From contig CAMKDV010000006.1 in NCBI GenBank assembly GCA_946411385.1, positions 118,779 through 182,778 on the forward strand: a DNA stretch of 64,000 bases, written 5' to 3'. The position numbers and the translations under genes were made by a program. How positions within the stretch are numbered: the stretch's first letter is position 1; every line of letters begins with the position of its first letter. Below are positions 43,498 to 55,580 of this stretch, piece after piece. This stretch comes from an uncultured Bacteroidales bacterium (GTDB lineage Bacteria > Bacteroidota > Bacteroidia > Bacteroidales > Paludibacteraceae). Below the pieces are notes generated by a model. The model worked only from the letters and a program-made list of their open reading frames with translations, was not told the origin of the DNA and ran no database searches.

Positions 43498-44022
43498 TTA
43501 CTCGCCTTCATAGACATCCCCAGCCACATTGTTGGCGGTGAAGAGGGCGAGGAGGGTGTCGGATGAGCAGCAGGTGGGATCGATGCTGTCACGACGGAGG
43601 GAGCGGAGGATGAGGGCACAGCGGTAGTTCTCGGCGATGGTTACGATGCGCAGGTTGGTGATAGACCAGTTGCAGATGTCACCGTTGAGGTGGTCGATTT
43701 GCCAGCCTTCAGGTCGGGAACCTATCCACGAGAGTGCCATGACCTTGTGAGCATAGTAGTTCCTGCCACGATACTTGAAATGCGGATAACAATGCCCGAT
43801 AGGACAGCCATTGCAGGTCTTGCGGCCATAATTCTTTTGAGGGGTCAGTCCTGAGACCACTCTGCTTTTGAAGGTTGAGCCTTCAAGTACGTACATTGCT
43901 CCAGCGAGCGAGCACCAGACGGGCGTGTCGAGGTAATGTGCGACACATGTTCCGTCGGGAAGTATCCGTGTCTCGGGCGTAAAAGCCGGGTTGGGAAACA
44001 GGATAAAAATTTTGTTAGCCAT
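43498..44022 (-). CDS. HNH endonuclease-like protein, 174 aa
   Basis: The middle carries an HNH_3-type motif: YYAHKVMALSWIG (about 91-103), QIDHLNGDICNWSITNLRIV (about 109-128) and ENYRCA, with the catalytic-type Asp-His and downstream Asn. An upstream Cys-rich stretch (KTCNGCPIGHCYPHFKYRG, about 69-87) may bind zinc. Such proteins are phage or homing-type nucleases. The gene has a -7 box (44116-44123) and the module palindrome (44037-44056) in its leader. It is preceded by the small HTH gene. Confidence 0.8.
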   Translation of the reverse strand: MANKIFILFPNPAFTPETRILPDGTCVAHYLDTPVWCSLAGAMYVLEGSTFKSRVVSGLTPQKNYGRKTCNGCPIGHCYPHFKYRGRNYYAHKVMALSWIGSRPEGWQIDHLNGDICNWSITNLRIVTIAENYRCALILRSLRRDSIDPTCCSSDTLLALFTANNVAGDVYEGE

Positions 44023-44036
44023 ACTAGTTACATTTT

Positions 44037-44056
44037 ATCGCCCATATATGGTCGAT
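44037..44056. promoter_or_regulatory. 20-bp palindrome upstream of the HNH gene
   Basis: ATCGCCCATATATGGTCGAT is identical to the copy at 39417. It lies between the -7 box (44116-44123) and the HNH start (44022), where a bound protein would block transcription. Confidence 0.65.
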
Positions 44057-44115
44057 GCCTTATGGGCGAGGGTTAAAATTTTGGCTGGCGCCAGCCTTGT
44101 TTTGGAAATCCGATG

Positions 44116-44123
44116 CAAAGGTA
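44116..44123 (-). promoter_or_regulatory. -7 box (TACCTTTG) of the HNH gene
   Basis: Minus-strand TACCTTTGCATCGG, about 94 nt upstream of the HNH start. The module palindrome lies in the leader. Confidence 0.6.
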
Positions 44124-44176
44124 CGGAAAATATTCGAGAAAAGTGACCCAGAATTTTGGAACGAAACAGGTCGTTG

Positions 44177-44395
44177 TTAAACAACGACCTGTTCCATAGT
44201 TAGATACGCTCGGTGGATGGTGCTTTTGCTACAATCAAATTGTAGTGCCATCTGCCATTGGCTTAGGTTCGGATGTTCAAGGTGGTAGGAATAGATTCGC
44301 ATTTGGAAGGTGAATTGTACGGGAAGTCCCAATTGGAAGAGAATGCTCAGTTCTCCGGAAGATTTTTTGTTGAGCAAATAATTGTATGTAGTCAT
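44177..44395 (-). CDS. Small helix-turn-helix DNA-binding protein, 72 aa
   Basis: From the ATG at 44395 (MTTYNYLLNKKSSGELSILF). The C-terminal half has an HTH of the replication/phage regulator kind: HPNLSQWQMALQFDCSKSTIHRAYLTME. Ser-Thr-Ile-His in the recognition helix fits DNA contact. A GTG four codons earlier lies inside a hairpin arm and is less likely as the start. It is the only DNA-binding candidate in the module, so it may read the ATCG(C)CCATATATGG palindrome; this is inference. Confidence 0.65.
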   Translation of the reverse strand: MTTYNYLLNKKSSGELSILFQLGLPVQFTFQMRIYSYHLEHPNLSQWQMALQFDCSKSTIHRAYLTMEQVVV

Positions 44396-44460
44396 GTAAG
44401 TATGCACGGGAAAACAGCCGGCAACGTGCCGGTCGGGTCTAAGCCACCGTGCATACTTAC
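44396..44460 (-). promoter_or_regulatory. Nested leader hairpin ending at the HTH start codon
   Basis: GTAAGTATGCACGG pairs with CCGTGCATACTTAC over 65 nt, and the inner CCGGCA/TGCCGG forms a second stem. The 3' arm abuts the ATG at 44395, so folding would bury the translation start. It is a possible RNA switch or transfer-derived palindrome. Confidence 0.6.
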
Positions 44461-44467
44461 GGGAAAA

Positions 44468-44495
44468 CCCCCGCTACTCTCACGAGCAGCGGGGG
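44468..44495 (-). terminator. Intrinsic terminator of the dextran-locus operon
   Basis: CCCCCGCT/AGCGGGGG with a GCTCGTGAGAGT-type loop, followed by TTTTCCC on the minus strand, about 90 nt after the stop at 44587. Confidence 0.8.
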
Positions 44496-44586
44496 AACAA
44501 AATACAGTGAAAACGCAGAATAACTTATTCTGCTTGAGTAATACGGCAAGTCTGCCTGCGCCTAAAGTGCAGGAACAGGAAAGCCG

Positions 44587-44901
44587 CTAGAGTATTGCTA
44601 ACGCGAGCAGCGGAAGTACAGCATCGCCTATGGGGGCAAACTGCGGGTTATTGGGATCATGCGTACCATCATCCTTTACGGGAGGTGCTTTGCGTATGGA
44701 GCGTCCGGTTGCTTCCTGAGTTGACGATTCGACCTCATAGATGGTCGAAGCATAGGTGCTTCCAGAGGACATAAAAGATGCATTGTTGACCGACTGCATT
44801 TTAGCCAAGGGAACATTCGCCGGTTCGACAAACGGTGTAAAGTTCACTGCAAACAGATTGATAGCTAAGGAGTAAATCAGTATAGTGATCATTCGTTTCA
44901 T
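44587..44901 (-). CDS. Small exported protein with hydrophobic C-terminus, 104 aa
   Basis: A signal peptide (MITILIYSLAINLFAVNF) is followed by a low-complexity Ser/Thr-rich middle, RSIRKAPPVKDDGTHDP, and a C-terminal segment FAPIGDAVLPLLALAIL. I remember similar short Bacteroidales proteins that end in a PIGD-plus-hydrophobic segment and lie beside surface proteins. Their role is unknown; a membrane tether or sorting segment is a guess. It starts 2 nt after the stop of the large InlB-repeat protein and is translationally close to it. Confidence 0.65.
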   Translation of the reverse strand: MKRMITILIYSLAINLFAVNFTPFVEPANVPLAKMQSVNNASFMSSGSTYASTIYEVESSTQEATGRSIRKAPPVKDDGTHDPNNPQFAPIGDAVLPLLALAIL

Positions 44902-44902
44902 C

Positions 44903-47900
44903 TTACTTTCCTCCTACCATTAGTTTAACACTCTCGTTGTCAGTGCGCAGGATATACAATCCCTCGCCATAGGATTCGCTGAGCCGTTGTCCGGCTTCGT
45001 TGATCGAGCAGTCGTTATACTGCGTTACGCAGATGCCGCTAATCGAATAGACGACTATGTGCGTCTTCGTTTCGGAATTGACGACATCGTCCCAGCCTGT
45101 AGGCGTATCTGTCGCGGTCATGCCCGGACGAATAGCCATGTAACGTGCTCGTGTTGGATTATTGACGAGCAGGTAGCATTCAAACGGAGGAATAGGTCGT
45201 GCCTCCGAGGCATTATCCAGACGCAACCATGCACCATTGCCGTAATCGCTTTCGAGCATGTAAGCACCAGCCACTGAACCTGTTTGCATCGATTTGTTGA
45301 CGCATACATTGACTACATTGTCCGAACTCGGGGCACTTCCTGCACTGAACGAAGGAATAGTCTGATCCGCTGCGCCAAAGAAGGAGATATACTTACCTGA
45401 GAAATAGCTGTCATGCCACTGGATGATGTACGGGGTATCCTTGGATGGCTTATAACCGGTCGGACTCTCGGGGTCATTCCATTTGCCGAACTCAGCAAGG
45501 GAAAGATCAGTTGTTTTTTCCGGTGTGCGGATGATATAGTGTCCGGTGTAGAACGTACCACTCGAACGGTAATACGGCACGATGTCGTAGTATGCAGGTC
45601 CATCGACCTCATCCCACACCTTGACTGCGCTTACCGTGAACGGCAGACAGAGACTGTACCACATATCCAGATCACGTACTTTCATACGAAATTCGATGGT
45701 TTCGGTGATTGTACCGCCGCCATAAGACTCTACGTCATCCAACGCTGCACGCGGGTCATCGTCCTTGTCACCGGAGCGATAGATGACGAAGTTGGTTGAC
45801 TTGAATTTGGCGTAGGCATTGGACGTAGCTGCTACACTACTATTGGTCCATGGATTATAGGTCGTGAATGGATCGCCATAGGAATCATTACCGCACCATC
45901 CTACAAAGGTATAGCCGGTATTCGGCGTTGCCGTATAGGTGACAGAGCCTCCGCTGCGTACATATCCGCCATTAGGGACGGCATTACTGTCATCATCCAC
46001 CACCGATACACTACCGCCTACGGACGCTCCATAGTTGACTTGGTAGGAAGCCGGGTAGGTAACGGTCATGGTCTTGTTGGTGACATTCCATGTAAAGCGA
46101 TATGTGCCTTTACCTGCTGTTGTGATACCGCAGTTGTAATTCTTATCTGTAGCAAAAGCCCAATCAGAACTATTGCCGTTAGTCATATAATATACCTTGT
46201 CGGATCCATTCTTGTATATATCATTGGTCAGCAGGTCTTTCATCGTGAACTGATAGTTCGTATTGGCTGCCAACGATATATCTACATAACCGACTATATC
46301 ACCAGAAACGGTAGCGATATTACCGATTATAAATTCAGAAGAGCCCCAGCCGTCAGATTGAGCCGATAATACCCAGCGATAGGTGAAGTTAGCAGTAACC
46401 GTTTGACCGGAAGTAGCGCCGGCTCCTTGTCCTCTAAGGGTAGTCGGATTAGTACCTGTATCTGAGATCGTAATATCATCACCGGAGGTTTTTGTCCAAC
46501 TGCTGAACATATATCCGTCATTCGGAACGGCTGTCAATTCGCGAGTGGTCGTGACACCACAAGTGGTGCTCGTTTTGTCCGTACTGCTGATTTGTACTTT
46601 TCCGTTTCCGTCATTAGCAAGGGTGACAGAAGTAGATTTCTCTTCGAATTTCGCATATACATGGTCATCGCCGTTTATGTTGTAGTGAACCCAAGGGTTG
46701 TCCTGCGTAAAGCGCGACGAGTATGCGTCGGAAGTGTAGAAACCCTCGAAGGTATATCCTGTTGCTGCAGACGGTGTATAGGTCACATTTGTTCCATAAG
46801 TTACCCAGTCCTCATTAGATAGAGAACCTGCGCTTGTTGATACAGCCAGCGTACCACCTGTTGTTCCGCTTGTAACGGAGCTTAAATTATCTATTCCGGC
46901 ATAACCGGTTCCAAAATATACTTGGTGCGGACGCTCAACAGATACCGTCGGGCGACCGGAACCATCAATAGCTGTGATCTTGAAGGTGTATTCAGTACCA
47001 CCGTTGGAATAGAAAAGTACTTTATTATCCTGATCCACAAAAGTTATGGTCATATTATCTCCTAACGTTCCGCTGATCTTACCATAACTCAACCCATTTG
47101 CCTTGTCACGAACCATGATGTAGAAGTTCTTATTCGTGCCCAGGGTCAACTTGCAAGTATCCAATACCGGACTTGTTGTAACCACCTTGAAAGGTTTATT
47201 ATAATTATCCCATCCGGGCATACCGCTGCTTGTTCCTGAACCTCCATCTGTAGGACCTGTTATCTCGCCTCCTACCAGATAGTATCTCGGCTCAAAGACT
47301 GCAGTAAGTGTTCCGTCATGTACTGCATTGATACGCACTGGGTTGTCAAAAGAATCATAATCATCGGCAGAATAAGCATCATAGGCCACACCTGTCTTCG
47401 AGAACTGCCACTCTTTGAATACCCAGCCGGCATTTGCCGTAGCTGTAATATTACCTGTAGGTGTCACGTATTTCGCCTTAATAGAACCGCTACTGACTGA
47501 TCCTGCTCCGGTAGGGGAAACAGCAGTAGTTATCGTATATTCGTGCTCCGTCCACTTAGCATAAAGGGTCGTAGTAGCTCCGGCATGAATCCAATGCTTG
47601 TCGGCATCGGTATAATCAGCCACGGAAGCAATCCAATGACCGTCTTTGTCAATGACTTGCGTACCCGTACCACCATCTTCGGTATAATAGCCCTGGAAAT
47701 CGTAGTGCGTCTTCGTAGGGCATGTAATATCCGATAGGACACCGGAGTTAAAGGCTATATCCTGGTACTCTGTACCGGCACTTGTTGCGTCCTCGTTCTC
47801 CAATTGGATGCGGACGGTGAAGGTACGCCACTGCCATCCGTCGCCACTTGCCCATGAACGATATTTACCATAACCTTCCGATGATGTCAAATCCCCTGAT

Positions 47901-48643
47901 CTATCTGTACCATCTCCATTCTTACTTACAAGGAAATTGGCAAAGTTGCCCGGTGAGATATAGAAATAATTTTCACCGTCGTATTCAAATGTATTATAGA
48001 GTTCTGTTCCCGGAGATGTTGTTCCTTGAATAGTACTTTGATCGTTCCATTCTGCCACTAAAGTGCTGCTACCATTCCACAAATGGATATTATGATGTTC
48101 TCCCCAACTATCATATTTGATTACGTAGCAATAGTCAATAGAAGGATGGTCAACTTCCGGATAAGCCACAGAAAGTTTATGATTTGTTCCATCCCAAGTA
48201 AACGTATAGGTACCGGCTACAGACGTACATAAACGAACTTGGTATTCTCCGGACTTTAATGTATATTCAGAAACAGAACTTGTCCACACATGGTTATTAA
48301 TGCCATACATCGTAGTGCCATCCAGGATTTTGAACTCATACGTTGTGTGTGCTGCTAATGTAGCCGTAAACTCGCCATCCCCGTTAAAAGCTTGAAGATG
48401 GGGATTCATCGGATTTAACAGGCCATCAATCGAAGCACTTTGTGCCCAACGAGTGCCTGCATCCGTATCAGCCCAAAGGTATTTGTCCTTATCCTTATCA
48501 TACTCTCCTTTTGCATTCTTAATCTTAAAGCGATTATAGCTACCTATTGTTCCCCCAATCCTGCGTTTGATTCCACCAATCATTACTATTCGGATCTTGG
48601 CGAAAGAAACAAAGGCTGGTATGTCCCTCGTCAATATCCGCAT
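44903..48643 (-). CDS. Large InlB-repeat surface protein (main part; 5' end frameshifted)
   Basis: This frame codes the bulk of a secreted protein. Starch-module-like beta segments (TYEFKILDGTTMYGINNHVW) are followed by Flg_new/InlB-type repeats (GYYTEDGGTGTQV...LYAKWTEHEYTI, ATANAGWVFKEWQF, GYTFEGFYTSDAYSS, NDGYMFSSWTK, GYTFVGWCGNDSYG). The C-terminal 80 residues resemble a type IX-secretion sorting domain (IVVYSISGICVTQYN, GEGLYILRTDNESVKLMVGGK). Its first 30 or so residues (MRILTRDIPAFVSFAKIRIV) are not protein-like. The genuine N-terminus lies in another frame at 48540-48896, joined at a run of five C (plus strand 48552-48556). Removing one base makes one protein of about 1,330 residues. 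Confidence 0.8.
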   Translation of the reverse strand: MRILTRDIPAFVSFAKIRIVMIGGIKRRIGGTIGSYNRFKIKNAKGEYDKDKDKYLWADTDAGTRWAQSASIDGLLNPMNPHLQAFNGDGEFTATLAAHTTYEFKILDGTTMYGINNHVWTSSVSEYTLKSGEYQVRLCTSVAGTYTFTWDGTNHKLSVAYPEVDHPSIDYCYVIKYDSWGEHHNIHLWNGSSTLVAEWNDQSTIQGTTSPGTELYNTFEYDGENYFYISPGNFANFLVSKNGDGTDRSGDLTSSEGYGKYRSWASGDGWQWRTFTVRIQLENEDATSAGTEYQDIAFNSGVLSDITCPTKTHYDFQGYYTEDGGTGTQVIDKDGHWIASVADYTDADKHWIHAGATTTLYAKWTEHEYTITTAVSPTGAGSVSSGSIKAKYVTPTGNITATANAGWVFKEWQFSKTGVAYDAYSADDYDSFDNPVRINAVHDGTLTAVFEPRYYLVGGEITGPTDGGSGTSSGMPGWDNYNKPFKVVTTSPVLDTCKLTLGTNKNFYIMVRDKANGLSYGKISGTLGDNMTITFVDQDNKVLFYSNGGTEYTFKITAIDGSGRPTVSVERPHQVYFGTGYAGIDNLSSVTSGTTGGTLAVSTSAGSLSNEDWVTYGTNVTYTPSAATGYTFEGFYTSDAYSSRFTQDNPWVHYNINGDDHVYAKFEEKSTSVTLANDGNGKVQISSTDKTSTTCGVTTTRELTAVPNDGYMFSSWTKTSGDDITISDTGTNPTTLRGQGAGATSGQTVTANFTYRWVLSAQSDGWGSSEFIIGNIATVSGDIVGYVDISLAANTNYQFTMKDLLTNDIYKNGSDKVYYMTNGNSSDWAFATDKNYNCGITTAGKGTYRFTWNVTNKTMTVTYPASYQVNYGASVGGSVSVVDDDSNAVPNGGYVRSGGSVTYTATPNTGYTFVGWCGNDSYGDPFTTYNPWTNSSVAATSNAYAKFKSTNFVIYRSGDKDDDPRAALDDVESYGGGTITETIEFRMKVRDLDMWYSLCLPFTVSAVKVWDEVDGPAYYDIVPYYRSSGTFYTGHYIIRTPEKTTDLSLAEFGKWNDPESPTGYKPSKDTPYIIQWHDSYFSGKYISFFGAADQTIPSFSAGSAPSSDNVVNVCVNKSMQTGSVAGAYMLESDYGNGAWLRLDNASEARPIPPFECYLLVNNPTRARYMAIRPGMTATDTPTGWDDVVNSETKTHIVVYSISGICVTQYNDCSINEAGQRLSESYGEGLYILRTDNESVKLMVGGK

Positions 48644-48896
48644 ATATAAGATTCAACTCACCTGTTACAGCGGACATGTCATAATCGGCACCATCCACAT
48701 CGCCTCCCCAACAATGCACGCGCATTCGTGCACTTGCCGCAGGCCAATCTGTCGAAACCGCAGAATAATCAAAATATATACGCTTCGTTCCAGCCCACAT
48801 CTGACCGATGGAGAGAGAACATAGCATGCTTATCAATAAGACGAGCTTGATTCTGTTGTAACAATTACTCATAAATCTATTGATTCTGTTTTTCAT
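48540..48896 (-). CDS. N-terminal piece of the InlB-repeat surface protein (frameshifted)
   Basis: 118 aa with a signal peptide (RIKLVLLISMLCSLSIGQMWA) and KRIYFDYSAVSTDWPAASARMRVHCWGGDVDGADYDM, a starch-module-like beta start. It ends QDWGNNR and a stop just after a five-base homopolymer. Reading one base less continues as QDWGTIGSYNRFKIKNAKGE in the large frame. The break may be a sequencing error, a slippage-type switch or a real mutation. Confidence 0.75.
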   Translation of the reverse strand: MKNRINRFMSNCYNRIKLVLLISMLCSLSIGQMWAGTKRIYFDYSAVSTDWPAASARMRVHCWGGDVDGADYDMSAVTGELNLIYADIDEGHTSLCFFRQDPNSNDWWNQTQDWGNNR

Positions 48897-48922
48897 AGTG
48901 CTCGTAATAAGTTATATATCGC

Positions 48923-49066
48923 TTAATCGCCGACAACGCCTGTTTCGGAGATTTGTGAGCCGATGTTTATGCCCAAGGGTTCGGAAACCGTACATACGGC
49001 ACTCATGGATGTGCAAAGCATATAATCCGTTTGCGGTTGAATGTAGTTTTTCATAATCGTATCCAT
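48923..49066 (-). CDS. Small peptide, 47 aa (MKNYIQPQTDYMLC type)
   Basis: MDTIMKNYIQPQTDYMLCTS, then MSAVCTVSEPLGINIGSQIS, ending GVVGD. It has the same layout as the 44-aa peptide at 26112: a Y-xxP near the start, a hydrophobic strand ending in Cys, and a polar Gly/Ser tail. Met5 is an alternative start. It lies between two secreted-protein genes with 14-26-nt gaps, so it is part of the operon. Function is unknown. Confidence 0.55.
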   Translation of the reverse strand: MDTIMKNYIQPQTDYMLCTSMSAVCTVSEPLGINIGSQISETGVVGD

Positions 49067-49080
49067 TTAGAGTTAACCGT

Positions 49081-50508
49081 TTATTTATGTATCGGCAATG
49101 TAGTTGATTGCCCTTGAATGGTATAGATGCGTCCGTCACGCTCGATATACAGATGCCCATTGCGGAGCACCTTACGTGTAGCGACAGCATCTGCTGCGGC
49201 ATTCTCCACTGCTGTCGGCATATTCGGGCGGTTGATGCCCATACGGCGTAGCGAGGCAGGTGCGGGAGCAGCGGGGTCAAACACGTCCATCTCCGACAAA
49301 TCGAAGTAGGCGCGGTACGCACCCACCTTGGAGTGATTGACCTGATACAACTGGTTGTCATGCAGTATGTAGTGGTTAGCGTCATCCGCTATGTCCTGCT
49401 GGGTATAAGAGCCAATCAGTCCGTTGGATTGGCTGTTGTCAGGATCATCGGCATACGTGCCTTCGTTATGCAGCACCATGATATCTGCTGTAGCGCGGAA
49501 AACATACGGCGTGCCCGGCGCAAGCGCATTGACGGCTTCGAGAACGATGCTGACGGGCTGCGCTCCGTCCATCTCTTTACCGGCTACGCGGTAGAACTCC
49601 GCTCCGGCAAACTCAGGCGAACCCATAGGCAGACACACCGTGCCGTAGTTGCCCGGGGTTAAGCCGTCGCGGGTAAAGAATGGTACATTATGACACGCCC
49701 AATAGTTCACCCCTATTCCGTCCGTGCCTTGTGCAGCATTGCCGTCAGCGAGATAGAGCAACTTTTCCATGATCGAATAATTGCAGAAATACAAGCGATT
49801 CGTACCTGAGGGCATGTTATACACGCTGTAATCACCATTATTATCATTGTAATCGGTGATGGTCCAGACGAGGGCATTGCTCCAATCCTCAGAATCCACA
49901 TACCACAAGTTTGTTCCTGCCAATTGCGTCATCGGCCATGTAGCGGCATAGTTACCTGCACCGGTAAGCGCATCGCGACCGATACGCACATATACATGCT
50001 CCCATTGGGCATCGGAGTTATCGAACCATATACGGTTGCCGGCTTCGCTGTGGATAAAGGGGAAGTCAGTCAGGTAATCTGTATTCCAACCGTAGAACAC
50101 TTTGTTCTCAAAGTCGGCTTTTTCAATCCAATGCTCGGTTTCGCTTGTCTCAGGCGGCCAGAACGTATAGGTAAGTTCTTTGGTATCCCCATCATAGGCT
50201 TCAAACGCCATCTGGGCAAAACCGCCGTAGCAGATCCATACATCGCCAAAATATACGGCTTTGTTATCATACACAGCATCGGACTTATGGAACACATACG
50301 TATCCCAGTTGCCTTGGTCAGCATCATCCCCATTCCATCGCTTGAGCGCAACTTTGAGGGTGTAACTATCCGACCACTCTGCCCATAAGACTTCGGGAAC
50401 GACAAACATGTGAACTGCTTCCCAGTTCTGATCGGCATTTATCTGCCCTACTCCTATGGTTAGCAAGAGGGCGAAGATGGCATAAATCTTAAAACTTAAG
50501 TCTTTCAT
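49081..50508 (-). CDS. Secreted tandem-duplicate protein A, 475 aa
   Basis: I choose the ATG at 50508 (MKDLSFKIYAIFALLLTIGV), because the earlier ATG (50574) adds an unlikely n-region. The mature protein opens DQNWEAVHMFVVPEVLWAEW and has a roughly 280-residue domain nearly repeated in the neighbour at 50588. A second domain follows (about 290-440; LTPGNYGTVCLPMGSP, AGAEFYRVAGK, ALAPGTPYVFRA), of a type also present in the protein at 26285. The C-terminus (KVLRNGHLYIERDGRIYTIQ...) is the shared tail with a short extension. No catalytic residues are obvious. Location in the dextran locus suggests glucan binding, by inference. Confidence 0.75.
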   Translation of the reverse strand: MKDLSFKIYAIFALLLTIGVGQINADQNWEAVHMFVVPEVLWAEWSDSYTLKVALKRWNGDDADQGNWDTYVFHKSDAVYDNKAVYFGDVWICYGGFAQMAFEAYDGDTKELTYTFWPPETSETEHWIEKADFENKVFYGWNTDYLTDFPFIHSEAGNRIWFDNSDAQWEHVYVRIGRDALTGAGNYAATWPMTQLAGTNLWYVDSEDWSNALVWTITDYNDNNGDYSVYNMPSGTNRLYFCNYSIMEKLLYLADGNAAQGTDGIGVNYWACHNVPFFTRDGLTPGNYGTVCLPMGSPEFAGAEFYRVAGKEMDGAQPVSIVLEAVNALAPGTPYVFRATADIMVLHNEGTYADDPDNSQSNGLIGSYTQQDIADDANHYILHDNQLYQVNHSKVGAYRAYFDLSEMDVFDPAAPAPASLRRMGINRPNMPTAVENAAADAVATRKVLRNGHLYIERDGRIYTIQGQSTTLPIHK

Positions 50509-50587
50509 TGTATTATATTTTTTATTTATCAGCAACCGGCTGTTGTTAGTAATCCTGCGGCAAACCAATGCCACAGGACTGATAGGA

Positions 50588-51526
50588 TTAGAACTGTTGT
50601 CCTAATACGTTAAGTTGTACGCCATCACGGATGATAACGAGCTGGCCATTCACAATGCGCTTAACCGCCTTGGCATTAACATTGGTGTTCTCGATGCCCA
50701 TAGGAATGCTATTATCACGATGGCAAGCCCAGTAGTTAATACCATTTTCGTCCGTACCCTGTGCAGCGTCGCCGTCGGCTATATAGTATATATTTTCCGC
50801 GATAGAATAGTTGAAAAAATACAGACGATTTGCACCATTCGGGAACTCATAGATGCTATGTTCGCCATTGTTGTCATTGGTATCGGTGATGGTCCAAACG
50901 AGAGCATTATCCCATGCCTCGGAATCAACGTACCAGAAGTTCGTTCCCTCAAGACGGGTCATCGGCCATGTAGCGGCATAGTTACCTGCACCGGTAAGCG
51001 CATCGCGACCGATACGAACATATACATTCTCCCATTGCGAATTGGTGTTGTCGAACCATATACGGTTGCCGGCAGTACTGCTGATGAAGGGGAAGTCTGC
51101 CAAGAACTCTGAATTCGAACCGTAGAACACTTTGTTCTCAAAGTCGGCTTTGGCAATCCAATGATTGTTTTCGCTTTCACCTTCCTGCGGTGGCCAGAAC
51201 GTATATTCGAGTACTTTGCTCTCTCCGTTATACGCGTCAAACGCCATCTGGGCAAAACCGCCGTAGCAGATCCATACATCGCCGAAATATACGGCTTTGT
51301 TATCATACACGGCATCGGACTTATGGAACACATACGTATCCCAGTTGTTGTCATCAGCATCATCCCCATTCCAGCGCTTGAGCGCAACTTTGAGGGTGTA
51401 ATTGTCCGACCACTCCTCCCACAATGCTTGGGGAACAACAAACATGTGAACTGCCTCCCAGTTCTGATCTGCCCACATAGTGAACGAGCAGAGAATAGCA
51501 ATAGCTAAAACAGTAAACTTTTTCAT
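50588..51526 (-). CDS. Secreted tandem-duplicate protein B, 312 aa
   Basis: A signal peptide (TVLAIAILCSFTMWA) is followed by the same domain as protein A: DQNWEAVHMFVVPQALWEEW, LKVALKRWNGDDAD, DTYVFHKSDAVYDNKAVYFG, YVRIGRDALTGAGNYAATWP. Most residues match and long DNA runs are identical, indicating recent duplication. It lacks the second domain of A and jumps from NYWACHRDNSIPM to the shared tail (RIVNGQLVIIRDGVQLNVLG). Gene conversion between the copies is likely. Function unknown. Confidence 0.78.
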   Translation of the reverse strand: MKKFTVLAIAILCSFTMWADQNWEAVHMFVVPQALWEEWSDNYTLKVALKRWNGDDADDNNWDTYVFHKSDAVYDNKAVYFGDVWICYGGFAQMAFDAYNGESKVLEYTFWPPQEGESENNHWIAKADFENKVFYGSNSEFLADFPFISSTAGNRIWFDNTNSQWENVYVRIGRDALTGAGNYAATWPMTRLEGTNFWYVDSEAWDNALVWTITDTNDNNGEHSIYEFPNGANRLYFFNYSIAENIYYIADGDAAQGTDENGINYWACHRDNSIPMGIENTNVNAKAVKRIVNGQLVIIRDGVQLNVLGQQF

Positions 51527-51573
51527 AATAATTAATAATTTAATTTTATATGGTTAATACTAATTTTATTCCG

Positions 51574-55576
<4,003 letters not shown>

Positions 55577-55580
<4 letters not shown>

